This document shows, piece after piece, positions 1 through 6,297 of a stretch of DNA of 8,375 nucleotides. The DNA is from an uncultured Clostridia bacterium. GTDB taxonomy: Bacteria > Bacillota_A > Clostridia > Christensenellales > Aristaeellaceae. Numbering within the stretch: the stretch's first letter is position 1; each line of letters begins with the position of its first letter. The stretch spans positions 1 to 8,375 of the forward strand of contig CAMBWJ010000063.1 in the NCBI GenBank assembly GCA_945871545.1, in the 5' to 3' direction. Position numbers and translations under genes: made by a program. The notes under the pieces are model-generated. The model was not told where the DNA came from. It saw only the letters and a program-made list of their open reading frames with translations, and searched no databases.

Positions 1-881
1 CCGCCCACGTTCAGCGCAAGGATGGCTCCGAGGATGCAGGCGATGCCCAGCAGCGTGGCCGTGCGCAGCTGCTCGTGATAGACGAGGATTCCCAGCACCG
101 TTGCGACCAGCGGCTCCACCGTGGCCAGGATCGCCGCGTGGCTGGCCTGCACCCGGTTCAGGACGATGGTGTAGATCAGAAAGGGCACGAAGGCCTTGAC
201 CGCGCCTGTGGCGAGAACCAGCAGGATGAGGCCCGCGAGGCCGTCCGCCGCAGCCATCTTCCGCACAAGCTCCGCCGGTCGGGAGATCAGCAGCACCGCG
301 ATGGCGGCGATGAAGAAGGTGTACGCCGACACCGTCTCCGGCGGATAGCGCCTGAGCGCCACGCTGCCCAGGATGCTGTACAGGCCGTAAGCAACGCCGG
401 AGCCGATTCCCACCAGAATGCCCACGGGCTTCAGCGCCTCGCCGCCGAGGCCGGACACCAGCGCGCAGCCTGCAAAGGCAAGGGTCAGCGCCAGCAGCTT
501 GCGACGCGTGACCTTCTCGTGAAAGAACAGCGCCGACATCAGCACCACCCAAATGGGCGAGGTGTAAAGCAGGATCGCGGCCTCGGACATGGTCATCATG
601 CGGATCGCCGCGAAGTAGCAGCAGGTCATCAGGCCCACGCTGCCCACGCCCAGCCCCAGAAACAGCGGCAGATCCCGCAATTGCAGCCGGAAGCCTCTGC
701 CCCGCCGCGCGACCAGCAGAAGCAGAAAGCACAGCGCCGCCGCGCACAGGCGCAGCGCCGAAATCTGAATGGAATCGAAGCCGTACGCGCCCAAGCTGCG
801 CACGAAGATGCCCATGGTTCCCCACAGCGCGCCCGCCGCGATAATGAGGGCGCTGCCCATGGCTGAAGAAGTCCTCTGCAT
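1..881 (-). CDS. EamA/DMT-family membrane transporter (C-terminal end cut by window edge)
   Basis: This is a polytopic inner-membrane protein of the drug/metabolite transporter (DMT) superfamily, probably exporting a small metabolite; the substrate cannot be read from sequence. The translation begins MQRTSSAMGSALIIAAGALW and shows about ten hydrophobic segments in two homologous EamA halves, roughly residues 6-140 and 155-293. Each half ends in the family's typical pattern: SPIWVVLMSALFFHEKVT in the first and EPLVATVLGILVYHEQL in the second. About 293 codons are present. DMT proteins are usually near 300 residues, so only a short tail is missing. An ATG at 887 in the same frame sits only 2 nt after the AGGAG (890-894); the ATG at 881 has an 8-nt spacer and is preferred. 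No promoter is visible between it and the lysozyme gene upstream, so it may be expressed by read-through past the hairpin at 905-933. Family assignment is firm, function open. Confidence 0.9.
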   Translation of the reverse strand, partial: MQRTSSAMGSALIIAAGALWGTMGIFVRSLGAYGFDSIQISALRLCAAALCFLLLLVARRGRGFRLQLRDLPLFLGLGVGSVGLMTCCYFAAIRMMTMSEAAILLYTSPIWVVLMSALFFHEKVTRRKLLALTLAFAGCALVSGLGGEALKPVGILVGIGSGVAYGLYSILGSVALRRYPPETVSAYTFFIAAIAVLLISRPAELVRKMAAADGLAGLILLVLATGAVKAFVPFLIYTIVLNRVQASHAAILATVEPLVATVLGILVYHEQLRTATLLGIACILGAILALNVG

Positions 882-904
882 ATCCATCTCTCCTGTCAGT
901 CAAA

Positions 905-933
905 GGGGAGCATGCCTTGCGTACATGCTCCCC
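905..933 (-). terminator. Perfect 10-bp hairpin between lysozyme and transporter genes; weak terminator or attenuator
   Basis: GGGGAGCATG (905-914) is a perfect inverted repeat of CATGCTCCCC (924-933) with a 9-nt loop. On the minus strand it lies 19 nt after the lysozyme stop and is followed only by TTTG, so the U-tract is poor. It ends 10 nt before the transporter's Shine-Dalgarno sequence. It could be a leaky intrinsic terminator, an attenuator that lowers transporter expression, or an mRNA-stabilising 3' end. The structure is seen directly; the role is inferred. Confidence 0.6.
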
Positions 934-952
934 GTCAAACACATTTTTGGAC

Positions 953-1981
953 TCAGGCGTACCTGGGATAGAAGATGTTCTGCGCAGCCTTTGCGCGGGA
1001 CGTGCTCTGGCCCGTGCGGTTGGCCGGGGCCTCAAAGTTGTAGCAGAAGTAGTAGGCTGCATCGTACGCGCCCTCGGCACTGTTGTCCACGTTCTTCATG
1101 TAGCGGTCCACCGAGGGATAGTAGCGCTCCAGCTCGTAGTCCAGGAAGCGCAGCTGGGCGTAGAGGGTGGTGTAATCCAGGCCCTTGTCCTCACAGTAGT
1201 TGATCAGGCGGGTCTTGCGGCTGGAGAACCACTGGCAGATGCCGTAGCTGCGGCCGCTGTCGCCGTTGGTGCCGGGACGGAAGCCCGACTCGGCGCTGAT
1301 GTTCGCCAGCAGGCCCGCGGCGGCGGCAGTGTTGTAGCCCATGACCTTCGTGGCATAGGCGAAGCACAGCTGCTCGTTGGAATACTTGCCCGAGGTGAAG
1401 GCATCCTCGATGGTCTCCGGCTTGGGTTCCGGCTTCGGCTCCGGCTTGGGTTCCGGCTCCGGTTCCGGTGCGACAGGCGTCTCCGGCAGGGAAGGCTCGA
1501 AGCTCTGGCCCTCGATGGAGAGGTGGCTGACCAGCATGTAGCCCACGTTGCCGCCCTTCTCCACCATGGCGCAGCTTCCGTTGATCGCCAGCACGTACAC
1601 CTTCACGCCCTTTTTGACCGTGGTGTAGCGGCTGGAGGTGCTGGCCTTCTCGTAGACGCGGGTCTTCTGGGTGGTGACCGCCGCGTCGGCGATGGATTCC
1701 ACCGTGCCCATGTCGGAGATGGCGGCGTAGCCAGTCTTTCCCTTGTAGCTGATCTTCGCCACGTCGCCGGCGTAGGACTTCACGGTGACGATGGTCTTTT
1801 CCGTCAGGGAGCCCAGATAGGTGCTCAGCGACGCGTCGCCGTAGACGCGCATACTGTCGGACTTGACGTAGGCGGAAAAGCTGCTATCTGCAAGCGCCAC
1901 AGCGGGCATGGCCGTGAGAATCAGCGCGACGAGCATCGCGATCGAGAGGATGCGCAGGGTGCTTCTGTTCGTTTTCATCAT
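953..1981 (-). CDS. Secreted two-SH3-domain, phage-tail-lysozyme-like cell-wall hydrolase
   Basis: This is a predicted secreted peptidoglycan hydrolase of 342 residues. Residues 1-31 form a Sec signal peptide: basic MMKTNRSTLR, a hydrophobic core, and probable cleavage after AVALA. Two bacterial SH3-like domains follow (about 35-95 and 101-157), likely wall-binding. A Pro/Glu/Lys linker (about 159-190) leads to a C-terminal lysozyme-like domain (about 200-342). That domain has LLANISAESGFRPG with candidate catalytic Glu231, then SYGICQWFSSRKTRL. This resembles the phage tail lysozyme (Phage_lysozyme2-type) family; a general SLT-like transglycosylase is the alternative. The reading frame extends upstream to an ATG at 2020, but GGAG at 1991-1994 is 9 nt before the ATG at 1981 and the signal peptide begins there, so 1981 is chosen. 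It has its own promoter and appears monocistronic apart from possible read-through into the transporter. No phage structural genes are nearby, so it is probably a cellular wall-remodelling enzyme. Activity is not proven. Confidence 0.87.
   Translation of the reverse strand: MMKTNRSTLRILSIAMLVALILTAMPAVALADSSFSAYVKSDSMRVYGDASLSTYLGSLTEKTIVTVKSYAGDVAKISYKGKTGYAAISDMGTVESIADAAVTTQKTRVYEKASTSSRYTTVKKGVKVYVLAINGSCAMVEKGGNVGYMLVSHLSIEGQSFEPSLPETPVAPEPEPEPKPEPKPEPKPETIEDAFTSGKYSNEQLCFAYATKVMGYNTAAAAGLLANISAESGFRPGTNGDSGRSYGICQWFSSRKTRLINYCEDKGLDYTTLYAQLRFLDYELERYYPSVDRYMKNVDNSAEGAYDAAYYFCYNFEAPANRTGQSTSRAKAAQNIFYPRYA
1416..1468 (-). repeat. Short tandem repeat coding the Pro-Glu/Pro-Lys linker of the lysozyme
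   Basis: The 19-mer TCCGGCTTGGGTTCCGGCT occurs at 1416-1434 and again at 1440-1458, giving a 24-nt period, with degenerate partial copies after it. It encodes alternating PEP/PKP units (about residues 172-189) that probably form a stiff extended spacer between the SH3 domains and the catalytic domain. In-frame repeats of this kind can change copy number by slippage without breaking the frame. Confidence 0.75.
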
Positions 1982-2037
1982 GGGAATACGCTCCGTGGTT
2001 TCATAGTTTTGCTTTTGCATGTCATCATTCTGTAATA

Positions 2038-2066
2038 TTTATATCATACATCCGAAATCTTGTCAA
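2038..2066 (-). promoter_or_regulatory. Sigma-A-type promoter of the lysozyme gene
   Basis: Read on the minus strand, there is a consensus -35 TTGACA (2061-2066), a 17-nt spacer and a -10 TATAAA (2038-2043). The -10 is preceded by TGA, which gives an extended -10 TG. Transcription should start near 2031, leaving a leader of about 50 nt before the ATG at 1981. This is the strongest match to consensus in the window and suggests substantial vegetative expression. Confidence 0.8.
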
Positions 2067-2097
2067 GCATTTCGACGGAAATACGGCCACAAACGCG

Positions 2098-2135
2098 AAA
2101 AAAACGGCCCCGATTTTGCGAAATCGAGGCCGTTT
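2098..2135 (-). terminator. Intrinsic terminator of the gerM operon
   Basis: Positions 2102-2116 pair with 2121-2135 around a 4-nt loop, giving a 15-pair stem. The only non-Watson-Crick position (2110/2127) is a G-U wobble in the minus-strand RNA but a C-A mismatch on the plus strand. The A-run at 2098-2104 becomes a U7 tract after the stem only on the minus strand. Stem and U-tract therefore both point to minus-strand termination, about 45 nt after the stop of the last operon gene and just upstream of the lysozyme promoter. Confidence 0.9.
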
Positions 2136-2179
2136 GCGGCGCAAGCAGCGCCAAATTGTTTCAAAAGTATGTCAAAACA

Positions 2180-2797
2180 TCAGATCACGCGCTCCACCGG
2201 GGGATGGCTCTCGCCGGTGAGCCAGTTCATGTCATCGGTGAGCCAGTCCATGATCTCCAGCTGGCGGGTCTCCCAGGCGACGGTAGCGGCGTGCTCCTCG
2301 GGGGTGGGCTCGTGGTCGAAGGACTTCACCAGCTCGCAGTAGCCGAAGATGTGGCCGTCGCCGTACCAGATGGTGAAGTTGCTCTCCGGGCCCTCCTTGA
2401 TCGCGTCGCCGCGCTGCTCGATCAGGCCGTCGTGGCGGCGCTTGTACTCCTCCTCGCAGCCGGGCTTGAGCTTCGTGGCGAACACGCGGTGGCGGATCTG
2501 GGACTTATCCTTACGCACAATGCCGATGTCGTGGTACATCTGCCGCATGGAAGCCGGTGCGCAGACCAGCGTCACGCCCTCCGGCAGCGCGCTCAGGATG
2601 GAATCAAAGCAGTCCGTGCGTTCGCTCTCGCTCTCGCCGTAGCCGAAGAGGTACTGCTCCATGTGCCAGACGGAGAAATTTTCCACCTGAGCGTCCGCAC
2701 AGGCGGCCTCGAACGCGGGCTTCAGCGCGCGCACGGCTTCGAGCTGCGCGGCGCGGTCGGCTCCGTCCATTCGCATCAGAAAGGGAACTCGCTTCAT
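2180..2797 (-). CDS. Tandem L-rhamnose-mutarotase-fold (DUF718/RhaM-like) protein
   Basis: A 205-residue soluble protein made of two copies of a fold of about 100 residues. The C-terminal copy (about 101-197) resembles L-rhamnose mutarotase: RHRVFATKLKPGCEEEYKRRH, then NFTIWYGDGHIFGYCE and a Trp-rich tail near 181-194. Tyr118 and His122 have the spacing of E. coli RhaM Tyr18/His22. The N-terminal copy aligns at an offset of exactly 100 residues (NFSVWHMEQYLFGYGE), but Gln18 and Val22 replace the Tyr and His, so it is probably catalytically dead. Mutarotases interconvert sugar anomers, but no rhamnose catabolic genes are visible, so substrate and activity remain unknown. A GTG three codons earlier abuts the Shine-Dalgarno AAGGAG (2806-2811); the ATG at 2797 with an 8-nt spacer is preferred. 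It is the last gene of the operon, 5 nt after the Dabb gene, with its ribosome binding site inside that gene's end, which suggests translational coupling. Confidence 0.83.
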   Translation of the reverse strand: MKRVPFLMRMDGADRAAQLEAVRALKPAFEAACADAQVENFSVWHMEQYLFGYGESESERTDCFDSILSALPEGVTLVCAPASMRQMYHDIGIVRKDKSQIRHRVFATKLKPGCEEEYKRRHDGLIEQRGDAIKEGPESNFTIWYGDGHIFGYCELVKSFDHEPTPEEHAATVAWETRQLEIMDWLTDDMNWLTGESHPPVERVI

Positions 2798-2802
2798 ATG
2801 TA

Positions 2803-3096
2803 TCACTCCTTGATTTCGTAATCGCAGGCCACGGAGGTGAGGCGCACCTCGTGCATGCGCTTCTTCACCGGCAGGTGCACCGGATGGGTCTGGTATGCGT
2901 CGAAGGCGGCACGGTCGGTGAACTCGGTGATCAGCGCGAGGTCATAGCTGCGCTCGCTGCCCAGGAAGTCCGCGCCGGCCTCCAGATTCACCATGCCCTC
3001 GATCTTGCCCTTCATGCCGTAGAAATTCTCCACCAGCTGGGGAATCTCGGACTTGTACTCCTCCTTGATCTTGAACATTACGATGTGACGAATCAT
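2803..3096 (-). CDS. Dabb-domain (stress-responsive A/B barrel) protein
   Basis: A 97-residue single-domain protein of the Dabb family, small ferredoxin-like folds that dimerise into an alpha/beta barrel. Supporting signals are the start MIRHIVMFKIKEE, the central DLALITEFTDRAAFDAYQTH, and HPVHLPVKK (residues 71-79), which is the family's usual HPxHxxV stretch. Length and layout are typical. Most members have no known biochemical role; a few act in polyketide cyclisation or stress responses, so no reaction is assigned. The start has a good AGGAG (within 3102-3108) 5 nt upstream. It lies 33 nt after the phosphoesterase gene and 5 nt before the mutarotase-like gene, so co-transcription with both is likely. 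The mutarotase-like neighbour is also of the dimeric alpha/beta-barrel type, which hints at related functions or descent. Confidence 0.88.
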   Translation of the reverse strand: MIRHIVMFKIKEEYKSEIPQLVENFYGMKGKIEGMVNLEAGADFLGSERSYDLALITEFTDRAAFDAYQTHPVHLPVKKRMHEVRLTSVACDYEIKE

Positions 3097-3129
3097 ATTC
3101 TCTCCTTTCCCTCCCGCAAGGGGAGCGCT

Positions 3130-3603
3130 TCATTTGTCATCCATGTTGAGGATGCGGGGCACGATGTCCCGCTCACTCAGCTCCAGTATGCAGTAGTGAC
3201 CGTTCTTCAGCGCGCCGGGGTTGATCAGCAGCGCGCGCCCCACATAGCCCGCGAAGGGCTGGTGGGTGTGGCCGAAGAGCGCCGCGTCCACGGCGTTCTC
3301 CTCGGCGTAATAGGACAGCATGTCGTAGCCCAGCTTCACGCGGTAGCGGTCGCCGTGAAGCAGCAGCAGGCGCTTGCCCTCCACGGTAACGCGGGCCTCG
3401 CGGGGATGGTGGGCGTAGAAGTCGCAGTTCCCGGCCACGGAGGTGACAGGTATGTCCAGATTCTTCTCCAGCCAGCGCGCGTCCTCCAGTACGTCGCCCA
3501 GGTGAAAGACCTGATCGAACTTCTCCGCGCGACAGATTTCGGCGAAGCGCTCCAGATGGAGCCTGCCGCCGTGGCTGTCGGAAACCACGCCGATGCGCGT
3601 CAC
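3130..3603 (-). CDS. YfcE/YsnB-type calcineurin-like metallophosphoesterase
   Basis: A 157-residue cytoplasmic phosphodiesterase of the YfcE/MJ0936 family, which uses two metal ions to cleave phosphodiesters; the natural substrate is unsettled for the family. All metal-binding motifs are present in order: DSH (Asp9, His11), GD (Asp37), GNCD (58-61), the HGD at 83-85 and GHTH (111-114). Translation starts at a GTG (3603) that overlaps the TGA of the upstream rph-rdgB gene in the four bases GTGA. A strong GGAGG (3611-3615) sits 7 nt upstream, so the two genes are probably translationally coupled. The position directly after rph and rdgB matches ysnB in the B. subtilis gerM-rph-ysnA-ysnB cluster, which supports orthology to YsnB. 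No residue is missing compared with the family. Confidence 0.93.
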   Translation of the reverse strand: MTRIGVVSDSHGGRLHLERFAEICRAEKFDQVFHLGDVLEDARWLEKNLDIPVTSVAGNCDFYAHHPREARVTVEGKRLLLLHGDRYRVKLGYDMLSYYAEENAVDAALFGHTHQPFAGYVGRALLINPGALKNGHYCILELSERDIVPRILNMDDK

Positions 3604-4928
3604 TTCTCCGCCTCCAGCACATCGATCAGCTTCTCAATTGCCCGCGCGCGGTGGGACACGCCGTTCTTGGCCTCGGGATCGGCCTCGGCGAAGGTCATGC
3701 CCAGATCGTCGGAGTAGAACAGCGGATCGTAACCGAAGCCGCCCTCGCCGCGGTACTCCCGCAGGATTCTTCCGCAGCACATGCCGTAGGTGGTGACGGG
3801 TGCGTGGCCCGGGCGGCACAGCGCCACCGCCGCACCGTAGTGGGCGCTGCGGTCGGGCTCGTCCACGTTCTCCAGCTCCTTCAGAAGCAGCTGGTTGTTG
3901 GCCTCGTCGTCGCCGTGCACGCCGCAGTAGCGGGCGGAATACACGCCCGGGCGGCCCCCCAGCGCGTCCACGCACAGGCCGGAGTCGTCCGCCAGCGTGG
4001 CGCAGCCGGTGAGCTTCATCAGCGTCTCTGCCTTGATGAGGGCGTTCTCCTCGAAGGTCTCGCCGTTCTCCTCCACGTCGATGTTGATGCCCATCTCCCG
4101 CATGGAGCACACGTCGTAGCGGTCGCCCAGCAGCGCGCGCAGCTCCTTCAGCTTGCCGAAGTTGTTGCTGGCCAGCACCAGGCGAGGCTTCTTGAAGATC
4201 ACGTCCGCGCGGTCGCCCAGCGCATCCAGCTGTGCCTGCATCAGCTGACGGATGCCGCCCTCGCCCAGGTCCAGCAGGCGGTTCAGCTCCGCGCGGCTGT
4301 AGCTGCCGTGTTCGCCCGTGCCCTGCACCTCCACAAAGCCCATCTCACCCTTTGCGTCGCGGGTCATGACGATGTTCATGTCCACCTCCGCGCGGCTGTC
4401 CTGGGCATACTCCAGATCCAGCGTGCACTGTCCGTCCACAACGCCTACGGAGATGGCCGCGACCTGTTTGACGATGGGCGAATCCTGCATCCTGCCCTCC
4501 GCGATCAGCTTTGACACCGCCAGGCACAGCGCCGCGAAGCCGCCGGTGATGGATGCCGTGCGGGTGCCGCCGTCGGCCTGCAGCACGTCGCAGTCGATGT
4601 ACACGGTGCGCTCGCCCATGCGGCTCAGGTCGCATGCTGCGCGCAGGGAGCGACCGATCAGCCGCTGAATCTCCACGCTGCGCCCGTCCTTCTTCACGCC
4701 GTCGCGGGCCTTGCGCTGCGGGGTTGCGCCGGGCAGCATGGCGTACTCCGCCGTGAGCCAGCCCGTGCCCTTGCCCTTTAAAAACGGCGGCACCCCGTCC
4801 TGCACGGACGCGGTGCACAGCACGCGGGTTCTGCCGCAGCACACCAGGACAGAACCCGCCGCCATTTCGGTATAATCCGGGAGAATGCGCACCTGACGCA
4901 GCTCGTCGTTTCTTCTCATGGTTTCCAT
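3600..4928 (-). CDS. rph-rdgB: Fused RNase PH / XTP-dITP diphosphatase (RdgB/HAM1)
   Basis: A bifunctional 442-residue cytoplasmic enzyme. Residues 1 to about 237 are RNase PH, which trims tRNA 3' ends using phosphate: [10 protein letters not shown] at the start, [14 protein letters not shown] (83-96), the phosphate-binding loop [11 protein letters not shown] (120-130), and DSRAEVDMN (177-185) with metal-site aspartates. Residues from about 248 are a complete RdgB/HAM1 pyrophosphatase that removes ITP, dITP and XTP from nucleotide pools: [12 protein letters not shown] (252-263), [25 protein letters not shown] (312-325), GFGYDPLF (397-404), SHRARA (425-430). Only about ten residues separate the modules and there is no stop or frameshift between them. 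A GTG upstream at 4952 stays in frame, but GGAGG (within 4935-4940) lies 7 nt before the ATG at 4928, so that start is used. It lies 24 nt after the gerM-like gene. Such fusions are known in some Bacillota. Confidence 0.95.
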   Translation of the reverse strand: METMRRNDELRQVRILPDYTEMAAGSVLVCCGRTRVLCTASVQDGVPPFLKGKGTGWLTAEYAMLPGATPQRKARDGVKKDGRSVEIQRLIGRSLRAACDLSRMGERTVYIDCDVLQADGGTRTASITGGFAALCLAVSKLIAEGRMQDSPIVKQVAAISVGVVDGQCTLDLEYAQDSRAEVDMNIVMTRDAKGEMGFVEVQGTGEHGSYSRAELNRLLDLGEGGIRQLMQAQLDALGDRADVIFKKPRLVLASNNFGKLKELRALLGDRYDVCSMREMGINIDVEENGETFEENALIKAETLMKLTGCATLADDSGLCVDALGGRPGVYSARYCGVHGDDEANNQLLLKELENVDEPDRSAHYGAAVALCRPGHAPVTTYGMCCGRILREYRGEGGFGYDPLFYSDDLGMTFAEADPEAKNGVSHRARAIEKLIDVLEAEK

Positions 4929-4952
4929 TTGTAGTCCTCCAAACAATATCAC

Positions 4953-6095
4953 TTAATCATAATTGAATATCATGTTCGCCTGGGTCTGAATGTAGTCGTT
5001 AGCGATCTCGTCGGCCACGTTGGCGAAGCTCGGCACGCTCAGCGTGCCCTGACCCGGGTCATAGGGCTCGCCCTCCACCAGAATCTGCACCGATTTCACG
5101 CCCTCGAACTGGGTGCAGGTGAGCACCAGTGCCTTCAGCGCAAGCCGTCCGCCGTCGGTGTTCTGCACCAGATTGGCAAACTCCTTCGTGAAGTTCACCT
5201 TCGCCACGCCGTCCACAACCTGTACGTCGATCAGGCCGCAGCCTGCGGGCAGGGCGCTCTCCAGCGGACTCTGGGTGCTCGGGCCCTTGGCCAGCTCCAG
5301 CACGGCGGTGTTCACGTCCGCGTTGGAATAGACCATGCGCGTCACCGGCACCACCACGCTGCTGCTCTCGCAGGGGAAGTAGAGCGTGACCGGCTTCAAT
5401 TCCCCGCTGTTGATGGTCGGGACGGAGGTCTCCAGGTTGATCTCCCCGCGCTCGAAGGTTCCGGAGATGTCGGTGCCGTGGGTCAGCTTGTCGAGCTTCT
5501 GACCGCCTACCAGAAATTCCACCCGCTCCACGCTCTCGAACTCCGTCAGCGCCTGCACGATGGCGGCGATCATGTTGCTCTCGGCGGCAGCGTCGGCCAT
5601 GTTCAGCACTTCCTTGCTCAGGTCGATGCGCGCAAGGCCGTCGGAGATGTCCAGGTCGATGGTCGTGCCCTCGGGCAGCACCGTCTTGAGGCCCAGCCGC
5701 GCGGCCTGCATATCGTTCTCCGGCGACTGGATCATCCGATTCAGCGTGGCCTTCGCAACGCCGTCCTCGTAGGGAAGGGTGCACATCACCGGCACCAGAT
5801 AGCCATAGTTGTCCTGATAGTAGACCACCGTGGACATGGTTGCCGCCTTTGCGCCGTCGGTGGGACTCGTGCCCGATGCATCCGCGTTCGTCGCGGCGCT
5901 CTCCTGCGTCGGAACCGGCACAATCGGGGCCGACGGCGACGGCATGCCGCTTGCGGAGGGTGCAGGCGTGACCACCGCATCCGACGCGGCGCGCTCCCCA
6001 CCCCAGAATGTCCATGCGCAGGCCAGCGCCACCGCGATCAGCAGCAGGATCAGCGCCAACAGATACAGACTTCTCTGACTTCCGGTCATCTTCAT
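4953..6095 (-). CDS. gerM: GerM-like membrane-anchored protein with two GerMN domains
   Basis: A 380-residue protein anchored at the membrane outer face. Residues 9-30 are a hydrophobic segment (LYLLALILLLIAVALACAW). Cys26 could be lipidated, but the lipobox ALAC is imperfect, so a plain transmembrane anchor is equally possible. A Ser/Pro/Ala/Thr-rich linker (about 36-88) leads to two GerMN repeats, about 86-215 and 235-345. The repeats show matched motifs: LPEGTTIDLDISDGLARIDLSKE and LPAGCGLIDVQVVDGVAKVNFTKEF. In B. subtilis GerM takes part in sporulation and germination, in the forespore-mother cell channel linked to SpoIIQ-SpoIIIA. That role is inferred here from domain layout and from the downstream rph-rdgB-yfcE order. 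The frame runs on upstream to 6182, but a strong AAGGAGGG (6102-6109) lies about 6-7 nt before the ATG at 6095. It is the first gene of the operon. Confidence 0.88.
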   Translation of the reverse strand: MKMTGSQRSLYLLALILLLIAVALACAWTFWGGERAASDAVVTPAPSASGMPSPSAPIVPVPTQESAATNADASGTSPTDGAKAATMSTVVYYQDNYGYLVPVMCTLPYEDGVAKATLNRMIQSPENDMQAARLGLKTVLPEGTTIDLDISDGLARIDLSKEVLNMADAAAESNMIAAIVQALTEFESVERVEFLVGGQKLDKLTHGTDISGTFERGEINLETSVPTINSGELKPVTLYFPCESSSVVVPVTRMVYSNADVNTAVLELAKGPSTQSPLESALPAGCGLIDVQVVDGVAKVNFTKEFANLVQNTDGGRLALKALVLTCTQFEGVKSVQILVEGEPYDPGQGTLSVPSFANVADEIANDYIQTQANMIFNYD

Positions 6096-6206
6096 CTGGA
6101 ACCCTCCTTGCGACTTCCCGTTCATCCGGACTTGCTGTTCAGTCCAGTGTATTCCATCGCAGGGAGAACTATGCGCATGCATGTGACAGTTAATCCAAGC
6201 GATACT

Positions 6207-6235
6207 ATTTTAGCATATCCCGGGCGGTTGCGCAA
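6207..6235 (-). promoter_or_regulatory. Sigma-A-like promoter of the gerM operon (shares its -35 with rqcH)
   Basis: On the minus strand, a -35 TTGCGC (6230-6235), 17-nt spacer and -10 TAAAAT (6207-6212), with TGC just before the -10 giving an extended -10. Transcription should begin near 6200, leaving a leader of about 105 nt before the ATG at 6095. No sporulation sigma-E-like CATACA -10 is seen, so vegetative expression is likely. Part of the -35 (6230-6233) is also the rqcH -35. Confidence 0.65.
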
Positions 6236-6256
6236 TCGTCCGGACTGGGGTATAAT
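6228..6256 (+). promoter_or_regulatory. Sigma-A-like promoter of rqcH
   Basis: A -35 TTGCGC (6228-6233), 17-nt spacer and perfect -10 TATAAT (6251-6256), with a start expected near 6263. The leader of about 35 nt carries AAGGAG (6285-6290), 7 nt before the rqcH ATG. The -35 lies within the palindrome TTGCGCAA and overlaps the -35 of the divergent gerM operon promoter by 4 nt. Confidence 0.75.
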
Positions 6257-6297
6257 GGAACATATTATTCTGATGATCAAACCGAAGGAGAACAACC

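Noticed and set aside
75..866. A 263-codon plus-strand frame over the transporter gene
   Set aside because: The product is an Arg/Gln/His-rich low-complexity string, while the minus strand encodes a clean EamA membrane protein.
917..2035. A 372-codon plus-strand frame opposite the lysozyme gene
   Set aside because: It has no domain pattern and its repeated RLRLGFRLR stretch is only the antisense of the Pro/Glu/Lys linker repeat.
2138..2152. Inverted repeat GGCGC/GCGCC just before the operon terminator
   Set aside because: A 5-bp stem with no U-tract of its own; it may assist the adjacent terminator but cannot be called separately.
3111..3125. Small inverted repeat CTCCC/GGGAG between the phosphoesterase and Dabb genes
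   Set aside because: Only a 5-bp stem with no U-tract, followed by the Dabb ribosome binding site; not a terminator, so the operon is taken as continuous.
3651..4514. A 287-codon plus-strand frame opposite rph-rdgB
   Set aside because: Composition-driven antisense frame with no domain pattern; the minus strand shows two full enzyme domains with catalytic motifs.
6096..6182. N-terminal extension of the gerM-like frame up to 6182
   Set aside because: It lacks a good ribosome binding site and has a non-membrane, low-quality sequence; a strong AAGGAGGG directs initiation at 6095.
6171..6187. Overlapping palindromes (ATGCGCAT, GCATGC, ATGCAT) in the gerM leader
   Set aside because: Short self-complementary words arise readily by chance, there is no spaced operator symmetry, and no regulator gene is adjacent.
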